From Aminipila butyrica (GTDB lineage Bacteria > Bacillota > Clostridia > Peptostreptococcales > Anaerovoracaceae), in the NCBI RefSeq assembly GCF_010669305.1, contig NZ_CP048649.1, positions 2,480,001-2,544,000 of the forward strand: a DNA stretch of 64,000 nt, given 5' to 3'. Shown here piece after piece: positions 35,466 through 44,652 of the stretch. The translations under genes and the position numbers were made by a program. Below the pieces are notes generated by a model. That model made no database searches. It saw only the letters and a program-made list of their open reading frames with translations, and was not told the DNA's origin. Positions within the stretch are counted from its first letter, which is position 1. Each line of letters begins with the position of its first letter.

Positions 35466-36962
35466 TTAATATCTTTTCCTTTTAGAGGAAGATAGGATAT
35501 TCAATTCATCCCGATACTTGGCTACCGTCCTGCGGGAAATCTCAATGCCCTTGCCTTTAAGCAGCTGGACCATATCCTGGTCACTGTATGGGGCTTTAGG
35601 ATCTTCTCCTGAGACGATTTCCTTGATAAAGGATTTAATGCTCTGAGAGGATATGCCCTCTCCCTGGTTGCCTGCCACCCCACTGGTAAAAAAGTACTTT
35701 ATTTCATAGACTCCCCTAGGGCTCTGCATGTACTTCCCATTAATAGAGCGGCTGACGGTGGATTCGTGAATCCCCACCTCTTCTGCAATCTGCTTTAAGG
35801 TCAAGGTCTTCAGATGTTTTGGGCCCTTATCAAAAAAGCCTTGCTGATACTTGACCACAGCGCTGACCACATTGTAAATGGTCTGCTTGCGTTGCTCAAT
35901 GCTGCGAATCAGCCAAATGGCTGAATTTAACCGGCCCGACAGAAACTTGGTCAGGTTGGGATCGTTGTTCGATTCCTGTAGAACTTTTTCGTAATAAGAA
36001 CTGACCATCAGCCGAGGGGTACTGCTCTCATTAACCGTAACCAGATATTCTCCATTGACCTCCTCCACAATAATGTCCGGTACGATGTACCGGGTGGTGG
36101 ATTGTGAGGCAAACTGCCGTCCAGGCTTTGGCTCCAGGCTGCGAATCAAGTCGCAGATTTCCTGAACCTCCTGAACCGTAGCACCTAGCTCCCGGGCAAT
36201 AGCGGATAATCTATTATCGGCCAAATCCTCCAGATAGTCATCGATAACCCGCTTGACTTGCTGATCCAACTGCCCCCGGCTCTCCAGCTGGATCAACAGA
36301 CATTCCCCCAAATCTCTGGCACCAACCCCCACAGGTTCAAACCCCTGGATGGCCTGGAGCACCAGTTCCACCTTTTCACGAGACACGCTCAAGGCTCTGG
36401 CAATCTCCTCCACGGTCAACGTCATATAACCATTATCGTCCAGCGACTCGATGATGTATCTGCCGATGTTTCGATAGCTGGGCTTAATAGCCGCAAACTG
36501 AAGCTGAAACATGAGATGCTCCGACAAGGTCACATCTGAGGTGACGAACTGTTCAAAAGAATAGTCCTTATCCTCCTTGGTGTAATCTCCCTGACGATAG
36601 CTGATGTCATCGTATTCCCGCTCCTTGATGTGTTCAGCCCACTCCTTGCTGCTCAGTTCGTTACTGCCCAGGGTTTCACTGTTTAACTCTCTGGTACGCT
36701 CCCGAAGTTCTTGTCCTGAATCCGGCCTTTCAGCGTGCCCACCGATTTCCAGGCCTTCTCCTCTGTCTCTGCTGCTACTGGAAGCCTCCCCTGTGTCGGC
36801 AGGGCTCACCTGCTCCAATACGGGATTGACCAGTATCTGCTCCTGGACGTAATTGTCCAGTTCCTGAGTATTGAATTGTAAAATCTGAATAGCCTGAATC
36901 AGCTCTGGAGTCATGACTAGCTTCTGCGTCTGTTCTATTGTTAAATCATACCCAAGTTTCAT
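35466..36962 (-). CDS. rpoN: RNA polymerase sigma-54 factor
   Basis: A 498-residue sigma-54. The glutamine- and leucine-rich activator-interacting region opens the protein (LTIEQTQKLVMTPELIQAIQ), an acidic linker follows (about 50-130), then the core-binding domain, a helix-turn-helix (IHESTVSRSINGKY) and the RpoN box ISRRTVAKYRDEL near the C-terminus. Sigma-54 needs enhancer-binding activators; none is coded in this window. It is transcribed towards gapA from its own promoter. Confidence 0.96.
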   Translation of the reverse strand: MKLGYDLTIEQTQKLVMTPELIQAIQILQFNTQELDNYVQEQILVNPVLEQVSPADTGEASSSSRDRGEGLEIGGHAERPDSGQELRERTRELNSETLGSNELSSKEWAEHIKEREYDDISYRQGDYTKEDKDYSFEQFVTSDVTLSEHLMFQLQFAAIKPSYRNIGRYIIESLDDNGYMTLTVEEIARALSVSREKVELVLQAIQGFEPVGVGARDLGECLLIQLESRGQLDQQVKRVIDDYLEDLADNRLSAIARELGATVQEVQEICDLIRSLEPKPGRQFASQSTTRYIVPDIIVEEVNGEYLVTVNESSTPRLMVSSYYEKVLQESNNDPNLTKFLSGRLNSAIWLIRSIEQRKQTIYNVVSAVVKYQQGFFDKGPKHLKTLTLKQIAEEVGIHESTVSRSINGKYMQSPRGVYEIKYFFTSGVAGNQGEGISSQSIKSFIKEIVSGEDPKAPYSDQDMVQLLKGKGIEISRRTVAKYRDELNILSSSKRKRY

Positions 36963-37004
36963 CTTTCACCTCAAATCGCAAGAAAAGCAAAGTTATTCAT
37001 CATA

Positions 37005-37033
37005 ATTATACTATAAAACAACAAGAATGCCAC
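37005..37033 (-). promoter_or_regulatory. rpoN: Promoter of rpoN
   Basis: GTGGCA (37028-37033) and TATAAT (37005-37010) are 17 bp apart. Confidence 0.6.
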
Positions 37034-37060
37034 CCCAAACTGGCAATCGGTTTGGAAAAA

Positions 37061-37531
37061 TTACTCCAATCCTGGAAAACCCAGCTGACGCAAGGCTTCA
37101 AAGAGGATAATATTAGCCGAATTAGACAAGTTCAGAGACCTCAGCCGGGTATCTGCACTCATAGGGATGCGGATGGCCTGTTCCTGATGCTCTTTGATAA
37201 AGTCTCGTGGCAAGCCTGCCGTCTCCCGTCCAAACAAAATCATATCTTCATCCTGAAACTGAACTTCTGCATACTGGCGCCCTCCTTGGGTGGTGGCCAG
37301 ATAAAGCTGACGATCTCCATACTTCTCCATAAAAGCATTTAAACTCTCATGGACCTCCAACCGCACAAAAGGCCAGTAATCGAGACCGGCCCTTTTGACA
37401 CTTTTGTCATCTATCGAAAATCCCAAAGGTTCCACCAGATGGAGAACGCTGCCAGTGGCCGCGCAGGTCCTGGCGATGTTCCCTGTATTTGGCGGGATCT
37501 CCGGCTCTACAAAAACGATGTGAATTGCCAT
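37061..37531 (-). CDS. trmL: tRNA (cytidine(34)-2'-O)-methyltransferase TrmL
   Basis: A 156-residue SPOUT methyltransferase. EIPPNTGNIARTC near the N-terminus and FGRETAGLP, IPM and SLNLSNSANIILFEA in the C-terminal knot are the TrmL (YibK/CspR) signature. It methylates the wobble ribose of leucine tRNAs using SAM. The ATG at 37531 follows GGAAGGTG; an ATG five codons upstream is less likely. Confidence 0.93.
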   Translation of the reverse strand: MAIHIVFVEPEIPPNTGNIARTCAATGSVLHLVEPLGFSIDDKSVKRAGLDYWPFVRLEVHESLNAFMEKYGDRQLYLATTQGGRQYAEVQFQDEDMILFGRETAGLPRDFIKEHQEQAIRIPMSADTRLRSLNLSNSANIILFEALRQLGFPGLE

Positions 37532-37632
37532 ATTTTCACCTTCCAATCCTATTAGTATTCTATTTGTGAGTTTATTTTATCACATTTTATGCCAAAAAAA
37601 CAACATTTGCCGTCAGACTTCCCAAAAAATTA

Positions 37633-37661
37633 AAGACAAATCCCACTAAATAGTATATAAT
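37633..37661 (+). promoter_or_regulatory. Promoter of the homoserine dehydrogenase gene
   Basis: AAGACA (37633-37638) and TATAAT (37656-37661) are 17 bp apart. Confidence 0.55.
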
Positions 37662-37714
37662 ATTTTCTACGGTTAAACGGCGTTGCCGGCAAAAATGATC
37701 CAGGAGGTATGAAC

Positions 37715-38689
37715 ATGAAAACAATCAAAATTGGACTACTGGGCCTAGGTAACATTGGAACTGGCACTTACAAGACTTTGGAAATGAACAAAGTGCAGAT
37801 TACTGAGGCAACCGGTCTGAATCTTGAAATCAGCAAAATTCTTGAAAGGGATACCACCCGTGAAAGAGATATTACCGTGGTTCCCCAACAGTTTACACAA
37901 GACCCGGACGAAATCTTCCGGGATCCGGAAATAGACATTGTTATTGAGCTTTTGGGCGGCATTGAACCAGCCACCACCTTTATGCTGGAGGCGATGAAAA
38001 ATAAAAAGAGTGTGGTCACCGCCAACAAGGCTGCTGTGGCTGCCAACTTTGAAAAGCTTGCAGAGACTGCTAAGGCCAATCAGGTGGAGTTCCGCTACGA
38101 GGCCAGCGTAGGCGGCGGTATTCCTATCATCAATGCCCTGACCACCGTTCTCCAAGCTAACCAGTTTGTGGAAATTCAGGGCATCCTCAACGGGACCACC
38201 AACTACATCCTCACACAGATGACGGACTTTGGTCTGAATTATGAGGATGTACTGAAAAAGGCTCAAGAGCTTGGCTTTGCAGAAGCGGACCCTACCGCGG
38301 ACGTGGAAGGCATCGATGTGGCGAACAAGTTGTCTATCCTTATCGCCATTTTATTTCGCAGTTATGTTGCTCCGGGGCAGATACCAACTCAAGGCATCAG
38401 CAACATTACTCCTGAAGACATTGCGGAAGCCAAGGCTGAGAACAGCAAAATCAAACTCATTGCCTGCGCCCGCATGGAGGAAGGTCAGCTGACCTACAGC
38501 GTCAAGCCGACCAAGCTAAGCAGCGACCATCCTCTGGCCGCCGTCAGCAACGAATTCAATGCGGTTTACGTGACCGGCAATGCAGTAGGCGAATTGATGT
38601 TCTACGGCAAGGGTGCCGGCCCTCTTCCGACGGGAAGCGCCGTTATGGGCGACGTGCTGGAAATCGCCAAGAAAATTACAAGTAGATAA
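37715..38689 (+). CDS. hom: Homoserine dehydrogenase without ACT domain
   Basis: A 324-residue oxidoreductase that reduces aspartate semialdehyde to homoserine. The NAD(P) loop is GLLGLGNIGTGTYK, the substrate region VTANKAAVA and YEASVGGGIPII, and LNGTTNYILTQM with the catalytic lysine downstream complete the family pattern. The usual C-terminal ACT domain of about 90 residues is missing, so threonine feedback through it is not expected. The ATG at 37715 is seven bases after AGGAGG. thrB and thrC are not nearby; a SEC-C gene follows by 21 bp. Confidence 0.93.
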   Translation: MKTIKIGLLGLGNIGTGTYKTLEMNKVQITEATGLNLEISKILERDTTRERDITVVPQQFTQDPDEIFRDPEIDIVIELLGGIEPATTFMLEAMKNKKSVVTANKAAVAANFEKLAETAKANQVEFRYEASVGGGIPIINALTTVLQANQFVEIQGILNGTTNYILTQMTDFGLNYEDVLKKAQELGFAEADPTADVEGIDVANKLSILIAILFRSYVAPGQIPTQGISNITPEDIAEAKAENSKIKLIACARMEEGQLTYSVKPTKLSSDHPLAAVSNEFNAVYVTGNAVGELMFYGKGAGPLPTGSAVMGDVLEIAKKITSR

Positions 38690-38710
38690 AAAATATCAGA
38701 GGTGAATACA

Positions 38711-39211
38711 ATGAGTTTATATGAACAATGGCAAGATTTAATCAACAACCAGACAGACGACAGCTTCGCTGAATTCTGGGAAAAGTACAGCTCCACAGAG
38801 ACAAAAATCTACACCGATATTCTGGAAAATCACCAGCATACACCGGTAGGAACCTTTCAGGAACTGAAAGAAAAGTATGAAGCCGACCCGGTGATTTTCA
38901 TGGGTTTTCTGGATGGCATCAACACCAGTTTGAAAAATCCGCTTCCCATTGAAGAATACGATGAGACAGCAGCCATCCAACTGGATATTGATTTTGAAAC
39001 GTTATTCTTCAACATGCTGGGAGCCGAAGCGGATTACTTATATTCCATTCCGGCTTGGGATCAGGTGCTGCCACTAGAAAAACGAGAAGAAATCGTCCGG
39101 GAATTCAAAAAATCCAAGACCGTCGTTAAAGAAAAAGAACCTGGCAGAAATGACCCGTGCTCTTGCGGAAGCGGCAAAAAATACAAAAAGTGCTGCGGCG
39201 CTGCTAAATAA
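38711..39211 (+). CDS. SEC-C motif protein
   Basis: A 166-residue protein whose C-terminal 22 residues, GRNDPCSCGSGKKYKKCCG, form the zinc-binding SEC-C motif also found at the end of SecA. The first 140 residues are acidic and helical and match no domain I know. The motif often mediates contact with ribosomes or SecB-like partners, but the role here is unknown. Starts at the ATG behind AGAGGTG and ends at a terminator shared with pylC. Confidence 0.8.
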   Translation: MSLYEQWQDLINNQTDDSFAEFWEKYSSTETKIYTDILENHQHTPVGTFQELKEKYEADPVIFMGFLDGINTSLKNPLPIEEYDETAAIQLDIDFETLFFNMLGAEADYLYSIPAWDQVLPLEKREEIVREFKKSKTVVKEKEPGRNDPCSCGSGKKYKKCCGAAK

Positions 39212-39226
39212 ACGTCTCGAAATTTT

Positions 39227-40354
39227 TCATAAAAGCTGACCTTTTAGGTCAGCTTTTAATTTTTGCCGCTTTTGTTCCAATCCATCTTCATCTTCTCCCC
39301 AGTTGACAAAGATGCCCTTAAATTCTCCGCAGCCAGGAAAGTAATCCGACAAAGCAACATCCGACCCGAAAAGCCCTTCTGATCTAGCCAAAGGCCGAGC
39401 CTGGCTCATCATATGCTCCCCCTCCTGAATAATTCGGCCCTCCTCCAGCTTGTAATGCTCATAGGCGCACCAGCGGCCTTCATTCTCCTGTTTCCTCTGA
39501 AACCGCCCCCACAGGGCTATATCCGCCAATTCTGCCAACAGGTTTACCCCTGAGGCATGGTACACGGCTATGGGAGTCTGGCTGGGCAGCCGGGCATCGA
39601 TTTCCAGCACCTTCAACAGTCCTCCCTGATGGATAACTTCCACATCCATGATTCCTCGCAACTCAATCAGTTCCGCTAGAGAACATGCTATTTTAGCAAA
39701 CCTCTCCAGCTCCTCTCCTGTCAGCTGCGGACAGGGGGCCGTCACTTTACAACAGTCGTAAACCTTATCCATATGAATCTGGGTAACCGTATACGTTCGA
39801 TAATGCTGTTCGCTGCCAATGACCTCTAAGGAATAAGAGGGCCCCTCCAGGTATTCCTGGACAATCCATTGGTCCGAATCTGACTGATTGGCTAAAAAGT
39901 CCTCTACCTGCAAGTCCGTCTCCAAAAAGGTCACGCCGACAGAGCCACTTTCTCCGGAGGGTTTAGCGATATAAGGAGCCTTTCCCTGGGGGTAATACAA
40001 GGGTGAAGGAATGTGATTGTGGCGAAACAGCCGGTCCGATTGAAGCTTGGAAGCCGTTACAGCATAAGCATTGAAGTCAAAGGCTACCGTCAAGCCCTCT
40101 TCCTCCCCTATTTCCCGGATGGCTTGCAGGAGCTGCCAGTTCTCATTAGTGGGGAGCACCAGATCCGCCTCCTTCATCGCCGCCATCACCTGCGGCTCCC
40201 TAGCCACCACATCTCCACAAACAAACCGGTCACAGATCCCAGCTGCCGGGGCCTGAGGATTTCTGTCAATCAGAATGCTCTCCATCCCCGCTTCCCGGGC
40301 CAGGTAAACCGCCTCCGTCCCCTGTAATTTCCCGCCGATAATGGCAATCTTCAT
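39227..40354 (-). CDS. pylC: 3-methylornithine--L-lysine ligase PylC
   Basis: A 375-residue ATP-grasp ligase. MKIAIIGGKLQGTEAVYLAR begins the pre-ATP-grasp Rossmann fold; YIAKPSGESGSVGV, the ATP-binding strand, and VLEIDARLPSQTPIAVYHASG, the metal-binding end, match PylC. It joins methylornithine to the epsilon-amino group of lysine in pyrrolysine synthesis. The ATG overlaps the pylB stop (ATGA), which indicates translational coupling; a GTG-like start at 40378 is rejected. pylD, normally next, is missing; the gene ends in TGA inside the stem of a bidirectional terminator. Confidence 0.9.
   Translation of the reverse strand: MKIAIIGGKLQGTEAVYLAREAGMESILIDRNPQAPAAGICDRFVCGDVVAREPQVMAAMKEADLVLPTNENWQLLQAIREIGEEEGLTVAFDFNAYAVTASKLQSDRLFRHNHIPSPLYYPQGKAPYIAKPSGESGSVGVTFLETDLQVEDFLANQSDSDQWIVQEYLEGPSYSLEVIGSEQHYRTYTVTQIHMDKVYDCCKVTAPCPQLTGEELERFAKIACSLAELIELRGIMDVEVIHQGGLLKVLEIDARLPSQTPIAVYHASGVNLLAELADIALWGRFQRKQENEGRWCAYEHYKLEEGRIIQEGEHMMSQARPLARSEGLFGSDVALSDYFPGCGEFKGIFVNWGEDEDGLEQKRQKLKADLKGQLL
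39231..39257. terminator. Bidirectional terminator between SEC-C gene and pylC
   Basis: AAAAGCTGACC and GGTCAGCTTTT form an 11-bp stem with a 5-nt loop. The last codons of pylC are part of the stem. Confidence 0.85.
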
Positions 40355-41379
40355 GACTGCACCTCCTCTTTCCCCCATAAAAAGGCTTTGTATTCTTCTC
40401 GGGAGGCCATGCGCAGCCCCATCTCTCCCAGAATACGTGCGGCCTCTTCCACGGTGCGGCCGCCGTCATCCACGTCCATGGTATTCTGTGCCACACCCAT
40501 GAGGCCAGACCGTGGAGGGATAATAGAGGTAATTAAATTCGCTCCTGCTCCGATTCGCTCTTTAAGACCGCCGATGCCATCCACATCCAGAGACGCGGGA
40601 ATCAGAGCATGAGGATAAAGAATTCGCAGGAGGGCGATAATTTTTAATTCTTTCAACCGATCGGGAGTCTGACAGCCCTCCATGGGGCTGCCCTGCTGAG
40701 GGACAAAGCTCATGACCCGCACCTGCCGAGCACCGATTTGGCCCATGACCAACAAGGATTCGGCAATGTCTTCGTCCGTTTCTCCCACTCCGGCCAACAG
40801 CCCCTCTTCAATGCACATTCCCTGATTTCGAGCATATAGCTTAGCGTTCATCCGCTCATCATAGTCCTGTTCCTTGCGCAAAGTTTTAAACAGCTGTCGG
40901 TTATGGGTCTCCTGATAGAGCGCATACCAATCGGCTCCGGCGTCAGCCATCCGCTGGATGGTCTCCGGTTCCACCACCCCAGGGGAAATCATCACCGGCG
41001 TGTCATACTGGTCTTTGATGGTTTGAATAATCCCCACGACGCTGTCAAAGGCCTCTTCATGATAGACAGGGTCTTCCCCCATGGTCAAATCGATGAGGTT
41101 CACCCCGGAATCAATCAGCTCCTGTGAGATGGACAAAATCTCCTCGCTTGTCTTTCTGTACCGCTCAATGGGGTTGGACTTCCGGTAATAGCAAAAATTA
41201 CAGTCGTTTCTGCAAAAGGTGGTAAAATATACGAATCCATAGGCAAAAATCTTTTTTCCCTGTATCTCCTGCCGAAGCTGGCAAGCTCTAGCAAAAAGTT
41301 CTTTCAACACCTGTGGGTCGGAACTGCCCAGTAAGTCGACCAATTGCTGTTTGGTCAAAGCACCGTTTTTTAAATCCAT
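40351..41379 (-). CDS. pylB: Methylornithine synthase PylB
   Basis: A 342-residue radical SAM mutase that turns lysine into 3-methylornithine, the first step of pyrrolysine synthesis. The [4Fe-4S] motif CRNDCNFC with tyrosine right after (YY) is at about residues 56-65, and NLIDLTMGEDP, SPGVVE and YQETHNRQLF match PylB and distinguish it from BioB and HydE. AAAGGAGG precedes the ATG. It is 15 bp downstream of the corrinoid activator and overlaps pylC by four bases, so pyrrolysine supply is co-transcribed with methylamine genes. Confidence 0.93.
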   Translation of the reverse strand: MDLKNGALTKQQLVDLLGSSDPQVLKELFARACQLRQEIQGKKIFAYGFVYFTTFCRNDCNFCYYRKSNPIERYRKTSEEILSISQELIDSGVNLIDLTMGEDPVYHEEAFDSVVGIIQTIKDQYDTPVMISPGVVEPETIQRMADAGADWYALYQETHNRQLFKTLRKEQDYDERMNAKLYARNQGMCIEEGLLAGVGETDEDIAESLLVMGQIGARQVRVMSFVPQQGSPMEGCQTPDRLKELKIIALLRILYPHALIPASLDVDGIGGLKERIGAGANLITSIIPPRSGLMGVAQNTMDVDDGGRTVEEAARILGEMGLRMASREEYKAFLWGKEEVQS

Positions 41380-41394
41380 CGTCCTTTCCTCCTT

Positions 41395-43170
41395 TTAAAA
41401 TCCCATGGCCGCCATGTAATATTCCTGAAAATCGCTTCTGGCCGCCAGTTCTACATGTTGAATCTGTCTAGCCAGCGCCTCTGCTGCCTTCTGGCAGTCT
41501 GCGGACAGCAGAATCATCGCCGCACCGATTCCCGCCGTATTGCCAGCAAAAAAGAATTTATCTTCCTCTACATTGGGCAACAAGCCCATATTCACCGCAC
41601 TTTCTCGGCGGATGTAACTGCCGAAGGCTCCAGCAATAGTAATCCGTTCCAGTTCCCGGAGCTCCAACCCCAGCTCTTTCATCAAAATAGTCATGCCTGC
41701 TGAAATGGCTGCCTTGACCAGTTGTACTTCCCTCAGATCTTTCTGAGTCAACACCACATCCCTAAACCCGTCGGGACTGAAATAAAGCACGAACTGGCTA
41801 GACCGTCCTTCTTCCCGTACATGCTCCAGCAGGGGCTCACTGATTCCCTTTTGCCGCAGCTTCTCTTTGCTCAGCAGACGGCCCGACTTATCCAGCAGCC
41901 CGGTGCGAATCAATTCCCCTACCGCATCGATAATACCAGAACCACAAATGCCTAGGGGTTCTCCCCCGCCAATGGTCTGAATCCGCACCTGTTCCTCTTC
42001 AATCTCTACTTGCTCGATTGCGCCAAGGGCGGCCCGCATGCCTTGTCGGATAGAACTGCCTTCAAAAGCTGGTCCAGCAGCGGTCGAACAAGCTGCCGCC
42101 CGGCCTTTTCCTGCCAGCACAATCTCCCCGTTGGTACCGATGTCCAGAAACAAGTGTCCTTGCTGCCAATCCAGCAACGAGGTAGTAAGAATGCCCGCTG
42201 TAATATCCGAGCCTACGTGGCCAGCTATGTTGGGGGCAAGGTGGACCCCAGCGTTGGTATTGCCCTTTAGCCCCAGTTCCAAGGCCCTCACCTCTACTCC
42301 CCTCGTAAACACTGGTTCAAAGGGAGACACGGCCAGTGGACAGGGGTCAATGCCCAGAAGGATATGACTCATGGTGGTATTTCCCACCAGGGAATAGCGG
42401 TAAATGTTCTCTGCTTGGACACCTTCTGTTTCCTCAAAGCTGCTGACGGCCTCGTTGATACACTGAATCATCAGGCCCTGGAGCTTTTGAAGGTTTTGCC
42501 CATCTTCCATGACCCCGGTGATGCGCGAAATCACATCCGCTCCGTAAACGCTCTGAGGATTCGTCTTAGCGGCCACCTGGACTAGTTGTCCTTTGTTCAA
42601 GTCCCAAAGCATGATAACAACTGTGGTGGTGCCCATGTCCACGGCTACCCCATAGTTTTTCCACTGCTGGTCTCCAGCTTCTGCATGAAGCACCTGACTG
42701 CCCCATAAGGTCAAAGTCAGTTCCTGGCTCTCTTTCAACAGAGTGGGCAAGACTCTTAACACCTGACAGGGAAAGACCAGCTCTGACTGCCCTAGGGCGT
42801 TTTGAATACGCTCCTGAAGACTCTGGGATTCTGCTAAGCCAGTCTTCGTCAGCCGAACGAGCTGCTTGCGAACAGTTGGCTGGGGCACGAAGTTTTCTGG
42901 CAGACGAATCAGTTTTTTCTTTCGGTCGTCTGCCGTCTCCAATTCGGGTACCTGAACGATCATGCCATCCCACACGAGTTCAGTACAGGCCAACCGATAT
43001 CCTGCCTCCTGCTCTGCCCTGCCCGAAATTTTCACCAGACACTTTCCACAGGTCCCTGCTCCGGCACAGTTTCCGTCGATATGGATTCCTGCTCTGGCCG
43101 CAGCTTGGAGAACCGTCTCTCCTGGCTGCCCTTGGATGGTTCGGTTTTGTGGTAAAAAAGTTATGTTCAT
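41395..43170 (-). CDS. Reductive activator of corrinoid proteins (ferredoxin + ASKHA ATPase)
   Basis: A 591-residue protein. The N-terminal 2Fe-2S ferredoxin domain has CAGAGTCGKC and a later cysteine in YRLACTE. The rest is the DUF4445/ASKHA ATPase with VDMGTTTVVIMLWDL, LVGNTTMSHILLG, DIGTNGEIVLAG and GSGIIDAVGELI. Such RACE proteins use ATP to reduce inactive Co(II) corrinoid back to Co(I), as RamA does in methanogens, although RamA carries 4Fe-4S clusters instead. The start overlaps the stop of the preceding gene by four bases. It serves MttC and MtbC by context. Confidence 0.92.
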   Translation of the reverse strand: MNITFLPQNRTIQGQPGETVLQAAARAGIHIDGNCAGAGTCGKCLVKISGRAEQEAGYRLACTELVWDGMIVQVPELETADDRKKKLIRLPENFVPQPTVRKQLVRLTKTGLAESQSLQERIQNALGQSELVFPCQVLRVLPTLLKESQELTLTLWGSQVLHAEAGDQQWKNYGVAVDMGTTTVVIMLWDLNKGQLVQVAAKTNPQSVYGADVISRITGVMEDGQNLQKLQGLMIQCINEAVSSFEETEGVQAENIYRYSLVGNTTMSHILLGIDPCPLAVSPFEPVFTRGVEVRALELGLKGNTNAGVHLAPNIAGHVGSDITAGILTTSLLDWQQGHLFLDIGTNGEIVLAGKGRAAACSTAAGPAFEGSSIRQGMRAALGAIEQVEIEEEQVRIQTIGGGEPLGICGSGIIDAVGELIRTGLLDKSGRLLSKEKLRQKGISEPLLEHVREEGRSSQFVLYFSPDGFRDVVLTQKDLREVQLVKAAISAGMTILMKELGLELRELERITIAGAFGSYIRRESAVNMGLLPNVEEDKFFFAGNTAGIGAAMILLSADCQKAAEALARQIQHVELAARSDFQEYYMAAMGF

Positions 43171-43913
43171 TCCGCGTCTCCTTCCCGCCTCTCTTTATCA
43201 CTCGTTGAAAATCGGCAAAAGCCACAGCCAGAAGCAGTCCCCCGGCACTTCATACATCCCGGCTCTATACGAACCTGGGCATCGTTGAGCACAAAATATA
43301 GTCCAGTACAGGATTTTTGAGGAATTATCAAACCATTGTCCTTGACTGCTATACCTAACTCCTCTCCCTGTAATAAACTCATAATTTTTTTGGATTCCTG
43401 CACTGACATGCCGTAATAACCCGGTCCAAATTCCTCCGACAGATACGCCGAAGACGGAATCCCGAAAATGGAATCTCCCATACGGCTTTCCAAATCTTTC
43501 CGAATGCGATCCCGCAGAAGTTCTGCCGCCGCATCCACATAAGCCGTTCCCCACATGTCGGCATAGAGAAAGTCTACAATATTCTCCTCACTGGAAAAAT
43601 AACATTCTCCTGCGGTGAGCAGGTACAGGTACAGGCCTGATACCGCTTCTTCCGGCAGCTGCTCAAAATAATGACAGTGAATTTCCAGTTCTCCCAAAGT
43701 AAGCTTTCCCTGATGGAAGTATTCCGCCCCCCAAAATGAAAAGACACCCCCAAGACGAATTCCCGCCAGACCATCGGCCCGAACCTGGCTGCCCCTCTTC
43801 AGCATCCGCTGGTGTTTCGGCTTGCTGAGATCGAAGCCACAGGCCTTTATAAAACGCTGTTCCGCCAGGGGATAGGCGGTTGCCTCCTCAAACCATAGAA
43901 TCTCTCTCTTCAT
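43167..43913 (-). CDS. MetH activation-domain-like corrinoid accessory protein
   Basis: A 248-residue protein related to the vitamin B12-dependent methionine synthase activation domain, which binds SAM and helps re-methylate the cofactor. The central part (about 60-180, with LYLLTAGECYFSSEE and FGPGYYGMSVQESKKI) carries the resemblance; the Y-G-M-S near FGPGYYG matches the SAM-binding loop. The C-terminus holds four clustered cysteines in CMKCRGTASGCGFC, which could bind a metal or Fe-S cluster. I start it at the ATG at 43913. It overlaps the activator gene by four bases, so they probably work together. Confidence 0.75.
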   Translation of the reverse strand: MKREILWFEEATAYPLAEQRFIKACGFDLSKPKHQRMLKRGSQVRADGLAGIRLGGVFSFWGAEYFHQGKLTLGELEIHCHYFEQLPEEAVSGLYLYLLTAGECYFSSEENIVDFLYADMWGTAYVDAAAELLRDRIRKDLESRMGDSIFGIPSSAYLSEEFGPGYYGMSVQESKKIMSLLQGEELGIAVKDNGLIIPQKSCTGLYFVLNDAQVRIEPGCMKCRGTASGCGFCRFSTSDKERREGDAE

Positions 43914-43971
43914 AAATGCCCTCGTTCCTCTATCTTGAGAAAAAAGGTGATAAACCCTGGGGCCTACCACC

Positions 43972-44652
43972 TTACCGCTTCATTCTTTTTTCTTTTTCTT
44001 TCATCAACTTATCCGCTACCCACACCGCTTCAACGGCATCCTCACTGTAGCCATCTGCGCCGATTCGCTTAGCCCATCTGGGGGTACAGGGAGCTCCCCC
44101 TACCATAGTCATAAAGGCTGCCTTTTGACCAGCCTCCAGCAGCAGCTTCTCCAGCTTTTTCTGCTCCGCCATGGTGGAAGTCAGCAGTGCACTGGTGCCG
44201 ATGATATCCACCTGATTTTTGACCGCTTCCTCCAAAATAACTTCTGCCGGCACCTCGCAGCCTAAATCAATGACCTCAAACCCTGCCGTCCGCAAGGTGG
44301 AAGCCACAATGCCTTTGCCTATATCGTGAACGTCGCCAGCCACGGTGGCCAGCAAAACCGTACCTTTCTTCTTAAAAAAGGAGTCCTCTTTTTCAGGTGA
44401 ATTCAACAGCTTTAAAATGTTATCGGTGACATTTTTCATCACCTCTGCTGCATAAACCAACTCTGGAATAGACAATCGCCCACTGTCGAACCGTTGTCCC
44501 AACTCCTGATTGCCTGCCCCAAAACCGGACATCAGCAATTCTAACAAATCTACCTGCCTCATCTGCGCTTCTAAAATCAAGCTGAAGGCCTGCTCCTCAT
44601 CCGCCTCGACGATAGCCTCTTTTGCCCGTCTGAACAATTCCTGTTTTTCCAA
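43972..44652 (-). CDS. mtbC: Dimethylamine corrinoid protein MtbC
   Basis: A 226-residue cobalamin-binding protein. The N-terminal helical domain (about 1-90) is followed by the B12 domain with DVHDIGKGI, whose histidine is the lower cobalt ligand, and by IIGTSALLTSTM and MVGGAPCTPRWAKRIGADGY. It receives a methyl group from a methylamine methyltransferase. I prefer the TTG at 44652 (GGGAGG eight bases upstream), since the N-terminus then lines up with MttC; an upstream GTG/ATG pair at 44670-44673 is possible. A terminator-like hairpin separates it from mtbB. Confidence 0.85.
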   Translation of the reverse strand: MEKQELFRRAKEAIVEADEEQAFSLILEAQMRQVDLLELLMSGFGAGNQELGQRFDSGRLSIPELVYAAEVMKNVTDNILKLLNSPEKEDSFFKKKGTVLLATVAGDVHDIGKGIVASTLRTAGFEVIDLGCEVPAEVILEEAVKNQVDIIGTSALLTSTMAEQKKLEKLLLEAGQKAAFMTMVGGAPCTPRWAKRIGADGYSEDAVEAVWVADKLMKEKEKRMKR

